A stretch of DNA of 64,000 nucleotides from Centroberyx gerrardi. Lineage: Eukaryota; Chordata; Actinopteri; Beryciformes; Berycidae. The notes beneath the pieces were generated by a model. That model worked only from the letters and a program-made list of their open reading frames with translations. It was not told the origin of the DNA and searched no databases. Shown here piece by piece: positions 9,718 through 22,221 of this stretch. The translations under genes were made by a program, and so were the position numbers. The first letter of the stretch is position 1. Each line of letters begins with the position of its first letter. The stretch lies in the NCBI RefSeq assembly GCF_048128805.1, contig NC_135998.1, positions 29,370,992-29,434,991 on the forward strand. Reading direction: 5' to 3'.

Positions 9718-12700
9718 CTATTTGGAAGATGAGTGTGGTATCAAAATGTACGTGGAGACACAGGAGAGAGGGCTCTCTGGATTTTCTTCTGTTTGAGTTT
9801 GACCGCAGGTTTCCACTGGACTCTGAGGCTGGTAGCCGTCCAAGTTTTTCCCATCTTGAAGCTCAGGACTTGAGGGCGACACCGAGTCCATGCTGGGTCT
9901 GTATTTCCCACTGTGGTCATCAGTCTGCAGCATGCTGTCGTACGAAGGGTTCACGAACACGCTTCTGTGCGGAACGGATGGTAGACCTGACGGAGATGAG
10001 ATGTTTTTAGTGTTTAAAGTGAGGGCTGCTGGGGCGCGGCTTCTCAGCGGCTGGTTGTAGTAACCTTTGGGTGACTGAGTTTGCGCGCTGACGAAGTGCC
10101 TTTCCTCCTGGCTGATGTCACCGTTCCCTGGTGGTTGTTTACAATACAGCTGTGGAACATCCACAATATCCGTTTCACTGTGGTGACATGAATCCACATG
10201 GAGCCAGTGACGACCATGTTCTCCCTGGAAAACAGAAAAATGAACTCGCACCCATACAGTAGAAAGAGAGGGATGGTAGCTAGATGTACAGAATGCAGTT
10301 GATTCAAATTGCATTGCAAAACAGTGATTAACATAATCAGCAGGGACACTGGACTTTAAAATGACTAGATAACCCACCAGTGATGTCAACCAGTTGTCCG
10401 TCAAAACTGGCTTTGGGATTGGAGGATAGATCTTCAGTTTGACACTGTTGGATGCAAGATTGCATGAAAAGAAATCTCTTGATCATACAGGGGGAAAATG
10501 AAGTCAGTGCATTCTAATTTCAGTGGTGAGTTAGTGTGATTAAATTAAATTTAGCACCAAAGAAGCAACTAGAAACACATAGTCAATCAAGGCAGATATT
10601 TGCTTACCATGTCCAGTGTCTGTAGCAAAGGATAGTAACGAGGGAAAGGAGACTGAAAACGCTGACTAGGGAAATGATGACCGCCATGATCATTTTATCA
10701 GCTGTTGAATGAAGACAGACAGTTCTGATGAGCAAGGAGAGTAAACCAAACAAAAACAAATGCTGGTGCTGGAAACTTTATATGATTTGGTTTAGTTTCC
10801 TTTGTTTTGTTCCAAATTTTCCATAATCATATAAACTACATAATATCATATTACAAACAAGACAGACAGACAGGGAAACAAGCAAGTACTTGTTTGTTTA
10901 GTAAATATATTCAGTTTCCTTAATGGTGTCTTGGAGCAGAAGGACATTACGGTAACTTCCTAGCATATCCCACACCTATGGATTTCTATTATAGTGCATT
11001 GATCCTAAAGGTAAGCAACATACTCAGTGAATTCATGGACAGTGAAAAGGACGTATCGCCACACTCTCCTGCCGATGTCAGCGCCTTCACTGTGAATTTG
11101 TAGGAGCTGATTGGGAGGTTTTTCACCGTCAGGCTGGTGGCTTCAGGGCCTTAACAAAAACCAAGAGAAAGAAATGGCCAATCCATTACAGTCAATCCTG
11201 AGGGACATTGAAGATCCACATGTAGCAGTGTTGAAGAAGTCTGTGAAACTGAGTAAACAGTTCTCCTGCATAGCATTACTGGCAACATATAATAATCTGA
11301 GAATAAATGGGTATCATCGTATATACGTACCGATGTTGAAACTTCTGTTCAGATTTGAGCGAGGTGTAGAGTTGTCAGTGTAATACATAATGTAGCCTTG
11401 AATGAAGGCACTCTGGTTTCTTGGGGCGATAGCGGTCCAGGACACCTGAACATCCGAACCCAACTGTTCCCATTTCAGTTGAATCTGATTATCTGGAAGT
11501 TCTGGCAAAGCAAGAACATGAGATGGGTGAGAGACAGTTGAAAAAGTGGCGTGGACTGGTACATTCATTGAGTATACAGCAGAGGTGCGACCAAGTCGAC
11601 TTTGCTCAAGTCCCGAGTCAGTCTCAAGTATCGGGGCACAAGTCTCAAGTCAAGTCCCAAGTCAAATAGATTGCCAGTAGATTACCAAATCAAGTCCATG
11701 TAAGTAATAACAAGGCCCAAGTCTAAATGTAGAACAGCAAGTCAAGTCAGAACAAAACAAGAGTCCAGTATCAATTTAATATCTTAAAGAAAACTAAATA
11801 TCTAGGACTTTTCAATGCAATATGGTTTTAATAGGATAAGAACTTGGTAAGAGCATCATGAGTTTGATTTCTAGAATCAGTTTCAACTTCAATAAATTCA
11901 ATCATTCCATACAAATTCAGAAAACAGAATTTAAATTCAGTCGTCTGCTGGAACAAATCTCATCACTTTCAATTTAAGTAATTTACACAAACACAAGATC
12001 TCAAGTCAAGACTTTAGAAACCTTTTCAAGTCATCAAAGTACAACTCAGAGTCAAGTCCCAAGTCACCAGAACCCAAGTCTCAAGTCTACTCTTCATACA
12101 TCAAGTCAAGTCTCAAGCAAGTCGAGTCAAGTCCAAGTCATGTGACTTGAGTCCCCACCTCTGGTTTACAGTATGCCACAGGAAAGTCATGAAGCTGAAA
12201 TCCTTACTTGTCTCTCTGACATAGCCCTCTCTTCTCTCTAGTAGCTCTGGGGCTCCTTGGGTGCAGGCATATATGGACAACGAGTATCTAACCCCATCTG
12301 TGAAGTGTTCTGGGGTGGAGATATGGCCAAGAAGGAGGAGGAGATATATTGTTACACTGGTACAACCAAGGACTAAAACAGAGCGCCACCATTCTCCTGA
12401 AACTCACCTGATAATATCCTGGCATTAGTTACTCCAGGAGGCACTTTGAGCCACTCCACTCTGCATATGCTGAAGGTGGGACACCAGTCCACTACATAGC
12501 CACAGCTGGCTGCAGGGTTCACAGACCAGGACACGTTGAAACCACCGTCGCTGCCACTGATGTGAGCGGACTCCACCTCTCTGCCTGAAAACAAGAAACA
12601 TTTATGAATCTTAGTTGTTTTCTAAATTACAAGTTTTGAGCTAAAATTAGCTTTCAAGCCAACGAAGCAAATGACAAAGCAATGTTATTATTCCAGCATT

Positions 12701-15700
12701 TTGCATGGTGCCTTTTCATGTCACATTTCTGTTAGATCACTAGCTTACTCCTCTCTAATGTGAAACTGTGACTTTATTACATGCAGTATGTGTCAGTTAC
12801 AGGCCGCCATCAGCTGTCAGGGATATGTCCATGTTGTTGTAATTCCTACTGGTCACCAATAGAGGTCAATAAAAGACAGATTAATTATAAGCAGTGATTC
12901 TCAACTTTTTTCATATCAAGGACTGTTGGAAAGGCTGTTGGCTGGTATGTAGGTGCCCCCTAGTCTTTTACTGTCGGAGGTGGAATGGGCCATTTTGTAC
13001 CTTTTATGATGTTTGATTATTTAGCAGACAGTGTTAGCTTCCTACAAGTGGACTATGCTAACTTAAAGCTACATGTGGTTAGATTATTCTAACAACACTA
13101 TTTCGCTGTTCCTATCTCCGAATGATGTTGGCATTATACATTGTTCAAATTATAGTAATCATGGTGATATGTTGGAAGTCTGTTTACATAGTAATTAGAT
13201 TAAGCTATTTCATATGTTGGTTAATTATGTGAATTTGGAACTTGTTTAATATGACTGCATTGTTAGAGTATCAGCCTTGTTTATCCTATGTGCAGTATTG
13301 GCAGTGGTGTTATCATTATGTAGAGTATATAGCCTAAGAGGATTTAACCGTGTAATTTAATGATTGAGCAATTTGAGTCACTTAAATTTGGTTGCCTTGT
13401 TCTTAATACATCTTGTGTCTGTTCTTATTGTAGACCACACCATTCTCTACCCCTGTAAACCCACGTTGGTTGCAGTACTGTGCTGTTGTGCTAAGAGAAC
13501 AATTCAAGTAAAGAAGAGTTAACAATATCCAAGTGTCCTGTGTGTTCTGACCGACACCCCAAGGTCAACATTATATAGTGAATCAACACGTGAAACAGTC
13601 CTAAGAGACTTCCTATTCGACAAGGACCCCTAATTTAGTCAACATTAGGGCCATAGACCCCCATTTGATGAGATTTTGTTTTGATATCTTTATTGTTAGA
13701 TATGATTTTGTCCAGAACTCCATGACTATCTGTATTGCAGGTAGAGAGATAACAGAGAAACTATGATCAAAATAGTCATTCTTCTACATTCTCTAATTGT
13801 GTTCACTTCTTGTAAATGAAACAACGCTGAAGTTTAACAATTCATCACTTTTTTGGGGACCCCCTGGAACCCCCTCAAGGTTCCCACGTGGTCCCCGGGC
13901 CCCACGTTGAGAACCACTGCCTTAAAGGCCTGAATGGTTCTGTAACTGAACTGCAAGCAACTCCATCATCTTCATACCTGGATGGAGTGTGGAGATGGTA
14001 ATGGCTGCTGGGGAGGAGCTGCCAATCACATTCCTCGCTGTAACGGTGACAATATGCTCTTCACTGGTGTCGAGACTGAGAGCAACACTGTGCTCAGGTG
14101 GAAATATGGTTTTGTTTTGTCTTTCTCTCTCTGTGGCCTTCCTCCAGGTCACTTCATAGTCTGTGATGTCACCATGACTCTGGTTTGGCAGTAGTTTCTG
14201 CAGAGGAACATCATCATTAGTTTATTCTCGTTCACCTCATACAGCACAGATACAGACACCGTACACTCATCAGACTTACTTTCCATATTATAATAGTTTG
14301 GTTATGCTCCGTCTGAATCCACACATCTAATGAATCTGGAACTGTGGGGCAAATAGACAATACTTCATGAAAATGAAGATTGTGTAAACTATATCTTTGA
14401 GAAGTCAAACTGGGTTTAAGGGTTTTTGCTGTTGTTTTTATCATCTCATACTCACGATCATCCTTGGTCCGGAAGGTACTTGTGCTCCAGTCACTCCATT
14501 TCCAGAAATGATGCTCTGTTCCACATCGTACCTGCACTGTGTACCTCTGACTAGGCATCAGGCCACGCAAAACTGTAACATTAAGGCCAACTCCAGAGTC
14601 ATTTATCTGGAAACAAAATAAGAACCAGATGGACGATGATATACTTTAAAACTTCAAAAAGGTTTTCACTTTAAAAATCTTTATGTCTCACCCTCAGTCA
14701 GTTTTCAACTCACCATGTGTGTTTGTCCACCGTGGCGAAGCCGTATTTGGCACATGATATGTAGTTGATTGTACTCTTGTATCGTCCAGCTCCACTCCAG
14801 GCTGACGTTTCTGGAGTTCACAGTTGAAGCTGTCAGTTTCTTTGGAGCAAACATGTGTACTGAAACAAGTGTTCAAATGAATTTTAGAAATATAGTGGTT
14901 ACAAAGGCCCGCACATAAGCAGACAAGCATTTTAGTACTTAGAATATGCAACTTTTAAAGAGCTACTACACCTCTTTCACTCAGGTCTGCCCTGTCTGTG
15001 AGCTCATGTGAGCCAAGCACATTTTGGGCTTTCAATGTCCAGTTCCTCTCACCAACATTCACTTGCACTTTTTGTTTGCAGCTGCGCCTTTTGGTTTCTT
15101 CATCTGAGCATAGTCTGTAAAATAAATGGGCAGAGAATATATATTTAGTTGCCAATAAATGTAAATTGCTTGATGTTTTTCCCCAACATAAACAAACAGG
15201 CCACCATGAGTGATCCTACAAACTGAACCGCACTGCAAAAAACATCCATCTTAACAAGTGATTTAGTCTGATATTCAGCCTTCAAATTTTATTTATCTTA
15301 AACCAAGAGAAAAATTCTTCCAATGAGGAGAGATAACTCCACTTGTTTCCAATGCAGTTTCACTTGTTTCAGGAATTTTCCAGAAATGAATGTCACCATC
15401 TCTTGCCAGCACCATAGCTCCTGCATCACATCGCTAGCTTGTCTGGGAAACTGGTCTGGCTGTGGTTAATCCTTGGATGGGAAACCACCTGGTGCTGGAA
15501 GTGGTGTTGGAGGACTAGTAGGAGGTGCTCTTCCCTCTCGTCTCATGAATAATATCCCCAATGCCCCAGGGCAGAGACAGAGACCCCCCCCCGATATGTG
15601 AAGCGCTTTGGGTACTTACAAAAGCGCTATATAAAATGTAATCTATTATTATTATCTTGAAAGTCAGAATAAGGCAGATCACTGCACTGCTATCAAGAAA

Positions 15701-17916
15701 ATGACACTCGATTCTACAAAATCCTTGAAACAAGTTGATTTGCATTGGAAAGAAGTGAAATGATCTCACCCCATTGGCAGATTCTTTCACTAATTTTAAG
15801 AAAATTACAATTTTAGGACTCGATAACAGACCAAATCACTTGTTAAGATGGACATTTTTTGGAGGCAGGCCTATCAACACGCTGCAGTAATACGCTTCTT
15901 CAGTAATACCTTCCAAGCAGTCGATAAGCTGTTGCTCTCGGTCCAGTCAGGTGTGTCTCTCTCCCTATATTCCAGTGACATTCGACTGATTGCAGATCCC
16001 GGGTCTCACACTGAAGACCCCAATCAGCAGGCGGGTCTGAGGCAAGGCAAGCACCATCAAACAATAAAATACAGTTGCATCTCTGACTATTGGGACAACT
16101 GAACACATACAAACTCCAGAATATCAAAATTCATTGCAAATCTAAGTCATACTTACAGCCAACATAAACGCAGGCGCCGGAGTCATATGTATTACATATA
16201 ACATCAGTGCAAATGTATGGAGGTGGTGTGTTGAGGTCGACGGTCAACACATATGTCTGATTGCTGATCTTTGTAGTGTTCATGTCAGTACTGTTATACC
16301 CCTTTATAAACATTTTGTCAAATCTCCCCCCTGGCTCCAGAACGCAGCAGAAGGAGACTCTGCTGCCAACCTCAACCACTCTGTCCTGTGGAAAAATCTT
16401 TGGTAGGTCTGACGGGCTCGTCCCTGCAGAGCAGAGTAAGATCAAATAAATATCTGAAAGAGTAACGTGACTATCAAATTTGTATGTGTGTTAGCTTTCA
16501 TGTTTTAAAATCATCAAAACACATGAAGTGAAGTGCCCCGCAGGCTGAATATTAACCGGGAATAGTCTGTTCTTGACTCCATGGACTTGTGTGGTTTTTG
16601 TAGCGGGAACTCAGTCTGATTGAATGGGAGGCACACTCTAACGCCAAAGGGGAAGTCCAATTCCAGGAATGAGTAGTTCCTATGTGATCTGCGGTCACAA
16701 CAACTTCATCCTGAAAATATTCATACCAAGTTACTGTTATCCTAGGAAGTCATTGACTGTAGCCACTCTGGATTTACAGATGAAATTACAGAGAAGCTCT
16801 TACATCATGTACTCGCTTGCCTGCTCTTAGAACCTCCACCTCATAGATCAGCTCTTCCTGTATCGCGGAGCAGGAAGGATCGTCTTCCCATGTTAGGAAG
16901 ATCCTCTGGTCAGTGAAGTTATGCGTCTCTGTCATATTCTGAGGTCCACATTGTATGACACCTGTGAGGAAAATGCCCATAGTATGTAGTAGTAGTAGTT
17001 AATTCATGCAAAATCCCCTTAAAATTAATTAAGGGAGTTATTCATGGAGGAGACCCCATCAAAACCTCCTTAAACACCCCTTAATGTTTGACTCCTTACT
17101 TTGTAATTTAATGTAAAATTCAGGGAGACATGGAACTTTCCATTAATAAGCCTATAAACTATGCATAAAAGGTATGAAAAATCATAAAATTACAAATCAA
17201 CCCATGAAAAATCCCTTAAAAACCCATGATACTAACCTTACTTTTTTAAAGTTATGTTATTTTTAATGCATAATTAATGTTTATGTAATGGAGAAATTAA
17301 GGACATTTCAAGGATCAGATTAAGTGGTCTGGTTTCATAGTATAAGTAGTATTCATGAGCCAACATCTGCATTTTTCTGGGTTTTCTTGAGGTGGTCTAG
17401 GACTCAACACCCACAGATTTACATAACCTGCTGTATACTGGTGCACATTAAGCATTTTTAATCTAGTGATATTCCAAATAGCACCTCAGTAGCATTTATA
17501 ATAACCAGGAATACACAGCCTGAATCAAAAATAAAAGACAAAAAAAAATAAAAAAATCAAGAAATAAAATCGTTATGACTATATACCAAGAATATATAGG
17601 TGTCATTACAACCATGTACTACCAGCAACAATTTTTCATCAAGCAACAGTCAATGCAAAACTATTATTACTAGGGCTGTGTCACTAAAATACAGTATAGG
17701 ATCTGTGTTGTAAATTTACTTTACAGATTACAGATTCACATGGGATTTACATCACTGATATTCTTTACAACTATTACAAGTTACTGGAAGTCCCCAGGTA
17801 AGTCTAAGTCTTTTTGAATAAAGGTATAAAATGAGGTACTCACCATCGTCTGGGTCACTTCTATCTTGTGTTCCCATGCAGAACAGTGAGACCAAGAAAA
17901 CCCAAGTGAACATCAT
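9718..17916 (-). CDS. osmr: Oncostatin-M/LIF-receptor-like type I cytokine receptor
   Basis: This is a membrane receptor of the gp130 family that would signal through JAK/STAT. Seventeen coding exons: 17844-17916, 16804-16961, 16557-16710, 16157-16423, 15910-16036, 14972-15114, 14714-14859, 14456-14606, 14280-14341, 13978-14197, 12408-12584, 12208-12309, 11331-11501, 11024-11149, 10608-10701, 10378-10444, 9718-10224. They total 914 aa in one frame. Order: signal peptide (residues 1 to about 17); half cytokine-binding module ending HTSPWSQEQ; Ig-like domain (about 129-217); full module with paired cysteines and WSDWS at 393-397; three fibronectin-III domains (about 407-692); one membrane helix (about 696-718); box 1 IYPPIPKP (729-736); tail. 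The tail carries three YxxQ motifs, Y773, Y802 and Y878, the STAT3 docking type. The half module before the Ig domain, and the rictor neighbour, favour OSMR over LIFR. Fish names in this family are unsettled. Confidence 0.82.
11580..12163. mobile_element. hAT-type MITE with AAGTC-rich interior
   Basis: The element is 584 bp, in an osmr-like intron. Its ends are inverted repeats (CAGAGGTG.. and ..CACCTCTG) and it is flanked by an 8-bp duplication with one mismatch (GTATACAG at 11572-11579, GTTTACAG at 12164-12171). The interior is a degenerate array of CAAGTC/CTCAAGTC words. 8-bp duplications are typical of hAT. There is no ORF. Confidence 0.8.
12892..13919. mobile_element. hAT-type element, interrupted by a solo LTR
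   Basis: It starts CAGTGATTCTCAAC and ends GTTGAGAACCACTG, the hAT (Charlie-like) terminal pattern. It aligns along both halves with the clean 325-bp copy at 40889-41213. The interior is split by a 699-bp insertion at 12924-13622. It lies in the osmr-like intron between the exons at 12408-12584 and 13978-14197. Its own target duplication is decayed. Confidence 0.85.
12924..13622. mobile_element. Probable solo LTR nested in a hAT-type element
   Basis: The insert is 699 bp, begins TGTTGG, ends TCGACA (TG...CA), and is flanked by the 5-bp duplication AGGAC (12919-12923 and 13623-13627). Removing it restores the host element to match its sister copy. These are the marks of an LTR retrotransposon or retrovirus-type integration followed by LTR-LTR recombination. 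No gag or pol sequence remains, so the family is unassigned. Confidence 0.75.
15231..15862. mobile_element. MITE with terminal inverted repeats, carrying a SINE
   Basis: The left end (from CACTGCAAAAAACATCC through CATCTTAACAAGTGATTT) is mirrored at the right end (AAATCACTTGTTAAGATG then GACATTTTTT). This inverted-end pattern is frequent in fish introns. The middle contains a 5S-like SINE (15396-15655). It lies in the osmr-like intron between the exons at 14972-15114 and 15910-16036; the right end is about 48 bp from the latter. Confidence 0.65.
15396..15655 (+). mobile_element. 5S-rRNA-derived SINE
   Basis: The segment CTGTGGTTAATCCTTGGATGG, GAAACCACCTGGTGCTG (about 15459-15496) follows the internal control region of 5S rRNA (GGTTAGTACTTGGATGGGAGACC..). 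The 3' part (AAGCGCTTTGGGTACTT..) and the short ATT-rich tail match the SINE tail type common in fish. It is nested inside the MITE at 15231-15862. Confidence 0.7.
17000..17305 (+). repeat. AT-rich dispersed repeat, copy B (partner at 4133-4480)
   Basis: Opposite-orientation relative of the repeat in the last cfap53 intron, lying in the first osmr-like intron between the exons at 16804-16961 and 17844-17916. It contains repeated CCCTTAA words and no ORF. Confidence 0.7.
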
Positions 17917-18260
17917 ACTGCTCCTTATAATGACTGATACGTTTATGATGAAATACTTTTGTTAGTCTCTTGTCAACAAAGCTTCATGGCGTCAGTAAGC
18001 CTGTGGAAATAAATGTGTATAATTTGTGCAATGCCATTAGAATGAACAATATAAACAGTAGGCTGTATCTGTAAGTTATGAGGAATTTATAATAAGGAGG
18101 AATCAAAATAATTACTTACACAACGAGGTCTGACTGGTTGTTAGTATACCATTTAGGATAATTTAAATGTCCGAAAATATATTTCAGAATATGAAAAAAA
18201 AAAAACTCTTCTGTTGAATTCGGGCACTTCCGCTCCTGCCAGTCAGACTACGACTATCAA
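17917..18260 (-). promoter_or_regulatory. 5' UTR and likely promoter side of osmr-like gene
   Basis: An acceptor-like CACAG at about 18000-18004 (minus) would join an upstream non-coding exon to the leader just before the ATG at 17916. Near 18222-18232 the minus strand reads GGAAGTGCCCG after GC-rich sequence, with an ETS core CGGAAGT. The transcription start is not determined. Confidence 0.35.
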
Positions 18261-21211
18261 AATCCTCCCTAAAACAAAACGAACAAATCCCTTCCCAAAC
18301 AGCAGATAATCAGACCGAAACTTAATGTAATAGCAGTGAAAGTCCATTTGCTGCTTGAGGTTAGCAGCCTAATGATTGTGAAATCCATGTGGAGTATCAT
18401 GCAGGAAATGAAGCAGCTTTCTGGTAACCCTGAGTCACAGCGGCCAGATCAGACATGCCCAACTCCCACTCATGTTTTGTTACTTGGAATTGGCCTTTAC
18501 AAAAGCTAAACCAGTTTCAGTATCCAAGTATGGTGAAGTCAGTGGTCTTCAGAGAGAGTGTTAAACTGAAACCTTCCAAGTCTGCATGAATGAAAATAGG
18601 GAAAAAAAGACAAAAACAACTAGAACAGAGGTGTTGAGTCATGTTTTATGATCAATGCGTCCCTTTAATAAGCTTGTTTCTCATGGTCCGTACAGTGTGC
18701 TGCAGAGGGAAAACCACAGATTGGAGAGAAAAGGAGGGAACACATGTATGTACAACGTCTTGAAAATGCTCTCTCAGGGGAAAAATATAAACAACACTTC
18801 TTTTTATCACTCGTTCCTCCAGTCCTTTACAACACAGACACGAGAGTTCGGAGATCCGTAGACAAGCTGAATATATTATAAGTCCACTTACAACACGATG
18901 AATAGAAAGGTGCTCATGGTTTTAAGACACTCAAAAATGTACACAGAAGTTAAATACTTAGATGTATAAGCTTTTCCTGCCTCCGACTGAAAATTAAATT
19001 ATGTTCCCCAAAGGTTTCCTTAGGTCGGTCATGAGGTTAACAGAAGAAATGTCATGTCATGTATCATATCTCTAGTGCTTTTCGCAGCAAAAAGGAAGAG
19101 TAAGCTGAGGCCACTGCATATGCAAAAGTGCAAAAGAAGATTATATTGTAAGGAGGAGTTATTACCCCTTAGTTTGTTTCATTAGTAGAAAGCCCATAAA
19201 GGGCTTTTACCAAATGGCATTATCAATTATACAGGATATTTTCTGTACATGGTGGTCAAATAAAGTTAATCTCAATTTCGTTGCGCCTCTCTCTTTAGGT
19301 TAAAACAATAGAAAAATAAGGAAAAGTAATTCCAGCTGCCTAAATGAATGTATAAAAACAAACATTGTCATTGTTCAGTCCGTTTCTCAGTCCGTAACAA
19401 TCTGATTTGACAGTAATCAAGCATATTGCATAGCAATAACAAAACGAATGATATCCTATTGAAATGTTTTGACCGTGTTGTGACACTGCCCAGTCTCATT
19501 AACAGCTGTTCACAAGGAATACACACCACACCCTTTCAGAGTGGAAAACAAACATCTTTAGAGTAACTGAGAAAGCAGTAGCTCATTTACTTCAGGTTTT
19601 CAGGCATTTCTGAGGTCAGTAAGTGAAGCCTGGGACACAGTCGGGGATCCGTGTCTGAGAAATGGCCACTGACCTCTGCCCATTATCAACTATCAGACTG
19701 AATGCCCAGACTCTTGAGCAATGGCAATCAAAGTATCAGACAAGCATCCAGTTATGCTCAAAATTGTGTCCTCCCCTTGACTTAATCACCCATTTCTAGA
19801 TGATGAAATTTTGGAGGTTTTGTGGAAAACTCAACTGACAGTGAAATCTATGTATTTACACATATAATAACAGGAGGGTGATAATTATTTTCTTCTTTAA
19901 AACTTTAAGATTTGAAGCTAAATGCTCTCCTCAGGTGAACCACCTATTCCATGCTATGCTCATGTTTTCTGTATTAGATTCCATCTATGGATCTACAATC
20001 CCAAGACGATGTATCATATCAATCGCAATGGCCAAAAGGCCGAAATAGAACAATTATGAATGGAAAATTTAGTTCAAAACCCCCCCAGACAATTCCCAAA
20101 TATGAACTCTGAGCAGCATATGACACAAAGTGAAAATTTAGCTCATATTAAACAAGAGGGATGTCAGATTAGATTCTTCTTATATTCAAAGTCAAGTCAT
20201 ACCTTCACATGCTTTTCAATAATTTCATTTTCACTTTGATATAATGGAGTACTTTGTGCAGATCTCAGTCCAAAAAAAATCCAAAATAACTGTTAAGTCA
20301 AGAGATGCAGAAACTGTTCAGCATGATCGTACCATCATGAATAAATAAACAGTACCTAACATTATAAAAAAGTAGCATTCTTCTACATATTCGACCATTG
20401 TTCATTCAAAGGTTTCTATGGCAAGGTAAGAACCAAACTCAATTGAAAACAGTAATTGCTGCCTTATTAAATGCGTAACTGATTCATTTGCTATCCAACC
20501 AGTGCTCAAACTATTCTCAAAAGGTTCTCAAGTGCTTATGATTGCTAAAAATCCCTACAATAAAATCAGACAAGGGGAAAAGTGCATTTCTATATAGCTA
20601 ACCACCAAACTGCATCAATAACTGATGATTGTCTGGCTTCACTGAATCTGCTCTACGGTTCTTAGTTCATGTGCAACGTTCAGACAAATCAATGTCTATG
20701 ATATAAGTCAATATAAGCGTCCTCTCTCACAATAAGGAGAAGTGTAGCGTTCAGAAATATTAAAAGCACAGGAATTGTATTGGCACATCCTCTTTAGTGT
20801 TAAAGTCGAAGGATCCACTTTGGGAAAAGCTGAGCTAAAAAGACATGCTTGCTTTTTTTTTTTTTTTTTTTTCATAACAATAGGTGAGATGCAGACGGAG
20901 TACCACCCAACAGGAGATGTGTCGACTGTTTGGAAAAAAAATAAGTTAATTGCAATCTATTCAGAACAGATGCAGTCGGCTCATTTCGTTTGAAGTAGTA
21001 AGAAAAAAGGTTTGTTCATGTGAAAGTTTCTTGCAAAAGAGCCTCTTCTGTCATGGCGTCTCTTCAGTCAGATGTAGCGACGAGGTCGGGTTGCACGAAG
21101 GGTGAGAGTAAGAGGTCGATCAGAGTTTGTGGACAGGCTGGAAGTTCAAACACAAGGTTAAGTAGGGGGTGAGTCAGGCTTCAAGTGGCAGATGGGGAAG
21201 TGAAAGACGAC
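18261..21211. other. Region between osmr-like 5' end and rictor stop
   Basis: About 3 kb of AT-rich sequence with no supportable ORF. On the minus strand it directly follows the rictor stop, so much of it is probably the long rictor 3' UTR. I see no AATAAA on that strand; an ATTAAA-type signal is present near 18664. A T run occurs at about 20853-20872. Confidence 0.45.
21060..21141 (-). other. Possible alternative terminal exon of rictor
   Basis: Exon 38 contains a consensus donor (GTGAGT) overlapping its own TGA stop (21212-21214). An acceptor CTTCCAG lies just downstream on the minus strand and opens at about 21141. Joining them keeps the frame open through LSTNSDRPLTLTLRATRP and a few more residues to a TGA near 21070. 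This would replace the stop after GSDP by a longer tail. Only transcript data can tell whether it is used. Confidence 0.3.
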
Positions 21212-22165
21212 TCACGGGTCAGAGCCGGGGTCAGTTGAGCCGTTCTTTGGCAGCACGGATAGGATGCTCTCTGCCTCCTCGTACATCTGAGGAAGAGACA
21301 GGACGTTAATTGCCAGATGCAGTGTGACACACGTCTTTATATATATATATATATATATATTAGGGCTGAAACGATTCCTCGAGAAACTCGAGTAACTCGA
21401 TTACTAAAAATCATCGATGCAAATTCTTTGGATCGAAGCTTCGTTTAATCCATATACGGTAACTATATACACACTCAGTGTTTCGCACGGATGATTATTT
21501 CTGTTGCACAACGCGCTGGAGAAAGAGAGAGAAAATAACGAGGGGCGAAGAGAAGAGACAGGCCAGAGAAAACGACAGAAAGTGTCCAAAGTTGCGGATC
21601 CAGTGTTGCCAACTTGGCGACTTTGTTGCTAGACTTAGCGACTTTTCAGACCCCCCTGGCGACTTTATTTCTCAAAAGCGACTAGCGACAAATCTGCCGA
21701 CTTTTTCTGACCATGGGAAGCAATGTTAATGTGTTGAATCCCAAAGCATTTGGCAATAAATTGGTTCGGCTGATGCCGGTTTTCTCTACTTGCTTGTCTA
21801 ATCCAGAGAGGTCTGACGGTCACAGCGCTTCCCACACACAGCGTAGCTCCTTCCCTCCGTTGAGAGCAGGGACTGTAGGATAGGGTCCACTTGTAATTGC
21901 TACCGGCGTACGCCGAAACTGGCCCGGGTGGGCGGAGTCAGTACTTAATATTAAAACGGGATGAGATGAAGGCTAGTAAAGAATGCACGTTAATTATGGC
22001 TATATGTAATGGCTAGTTAAGAACGTAAATCAATATGGTGGCTAGTTATGATGTCCCTAAGTTAGCTAAGTTTTGCTCAAGAAAATAACCACAGAAAATA
22101 AAATGCTGCAGTCAATTTGTGAAAGCCTGAGCTTCATTCATGTTATTATTATTATGATAGTCACA

Positions 22166-22221
<56 letters not shown>

